A stretch of DNA of 64,000 nt. Source: Arthrobacter alpinus (GTDB lineage: Bacteria > Actinomycetota > Actinomycetes > Actinomycetales > Micrococcaceae). Made by a program: the position numbers and the translations under genes. The notes under the pieces were generated by a model. It made no database searches and had not been told where the DNA came from. It worked only from the letters and a program-made list of their open reading frames with translations. Shown here piece by piece: positions 63,962 to 64,000 of the stretch; positions within the stretch are counted from its first letter, which is position 1, and every line of letters begins with the position of its first letter. Location: assembly GCF_001445575.1 (NCBI RefSeq), contig NZ_CP013200.1, positions 1,116,001 to 1,180,000 of the forward strand. The letters run 5' to 3'.

Positions 63962-64000
63962 GTGGCACAGGACGTGCTTACAGACCTTCTGAAGGTCCGC
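63962..64000 (+). CDS. fusA: Elongation factor G, first 13 residues only
   Basis: GTG 63962 begins AQDVLTDLLKVR, the usual EF-G start, after AAGGGAG; the window ends here. EF-G translocates tRNA on the ribosome. Position after rpsL-rpsG fits. Confidence 0.85.
   Translation, partial: MAQDVLTDLLKVR

Overview
The window is a stretch of actinobacterial chromosome, most likely from an Arthrobacter-type member of the Micrococcaceae. Pointers are the GC-rich coding style with many GTG/TTG starts, a mycothiol synthase (MshD), a GlnR-type regulator, a split HadA/HadB-like dehydratase pair before murB, an AlkZ-type protein, and the secE-nusG-rplKA-rplJL-rpoBC-rpsLG-fusA macro-cluster. I see no IS element, prophage or CRISPR array.

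Layout. 0-12.6 kb: housekeeping and accessory genes (CitE-like lyase, DUF2797 protein, broken MFS exporter with divergent TetR, dehydratase pair, MFS permease, murB, an AbiEi-like/nuclease-like protein between two near-identical hairpins, fatty acid desaturase, AlkZ-like protein). 12.6-22 kb, minus strand: asd, then (in transcription order) a membrane protein with its GntR regulator, thyA, folA, a WXG100-type secreted protein, a 218-residue partner and six small membrane proteins in a row. 22-27.4 kb, minus strand: glnR, mshD, ppk, mutT1. 27.5-33.4 kb: membrane proteins, nitrobindin-like and YgfZ-like genes, PadR regulator with MFS exporter, GNAT. 33.4-38.9 kb: a complete sortase-assembled pilus operon (tip adhesin, major pilin, class C sortase) preceded by five 21-bp direct repeats. 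39-44 kb: pfkA and a PspC/histidine kinase/LuxR envelope-stress module. 44-64 kb: aspartate aminotransferase, tRNA-Trp and the ribosomal protein/RNA polymerase gene cluster, interrupted by two GNAT genes, a thiolase with a YbaK editing protein, and a patatin.

The two most interesting regions are (1) the WXG100 protein followed by an array of related small membrane proteins, which looks like a type VII effector with a membrane immunity array, and (2) the 21-bp repeat array in front of the pilus operon. Five otherwise conserved genes (MFS exporter, one membrane paralogue, nitrobindin-like, ygfZ, pfkA) each carry a single-base frameshift, and every one is repaired by adding one base to a homopolymer run. 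That pattern suggests systematic base-calling errors rather than five independent pseudogenes. Repeat families (55-bp tandem units, flipped-loop hairpins, triple palindromes) lie in intergenic gaps.
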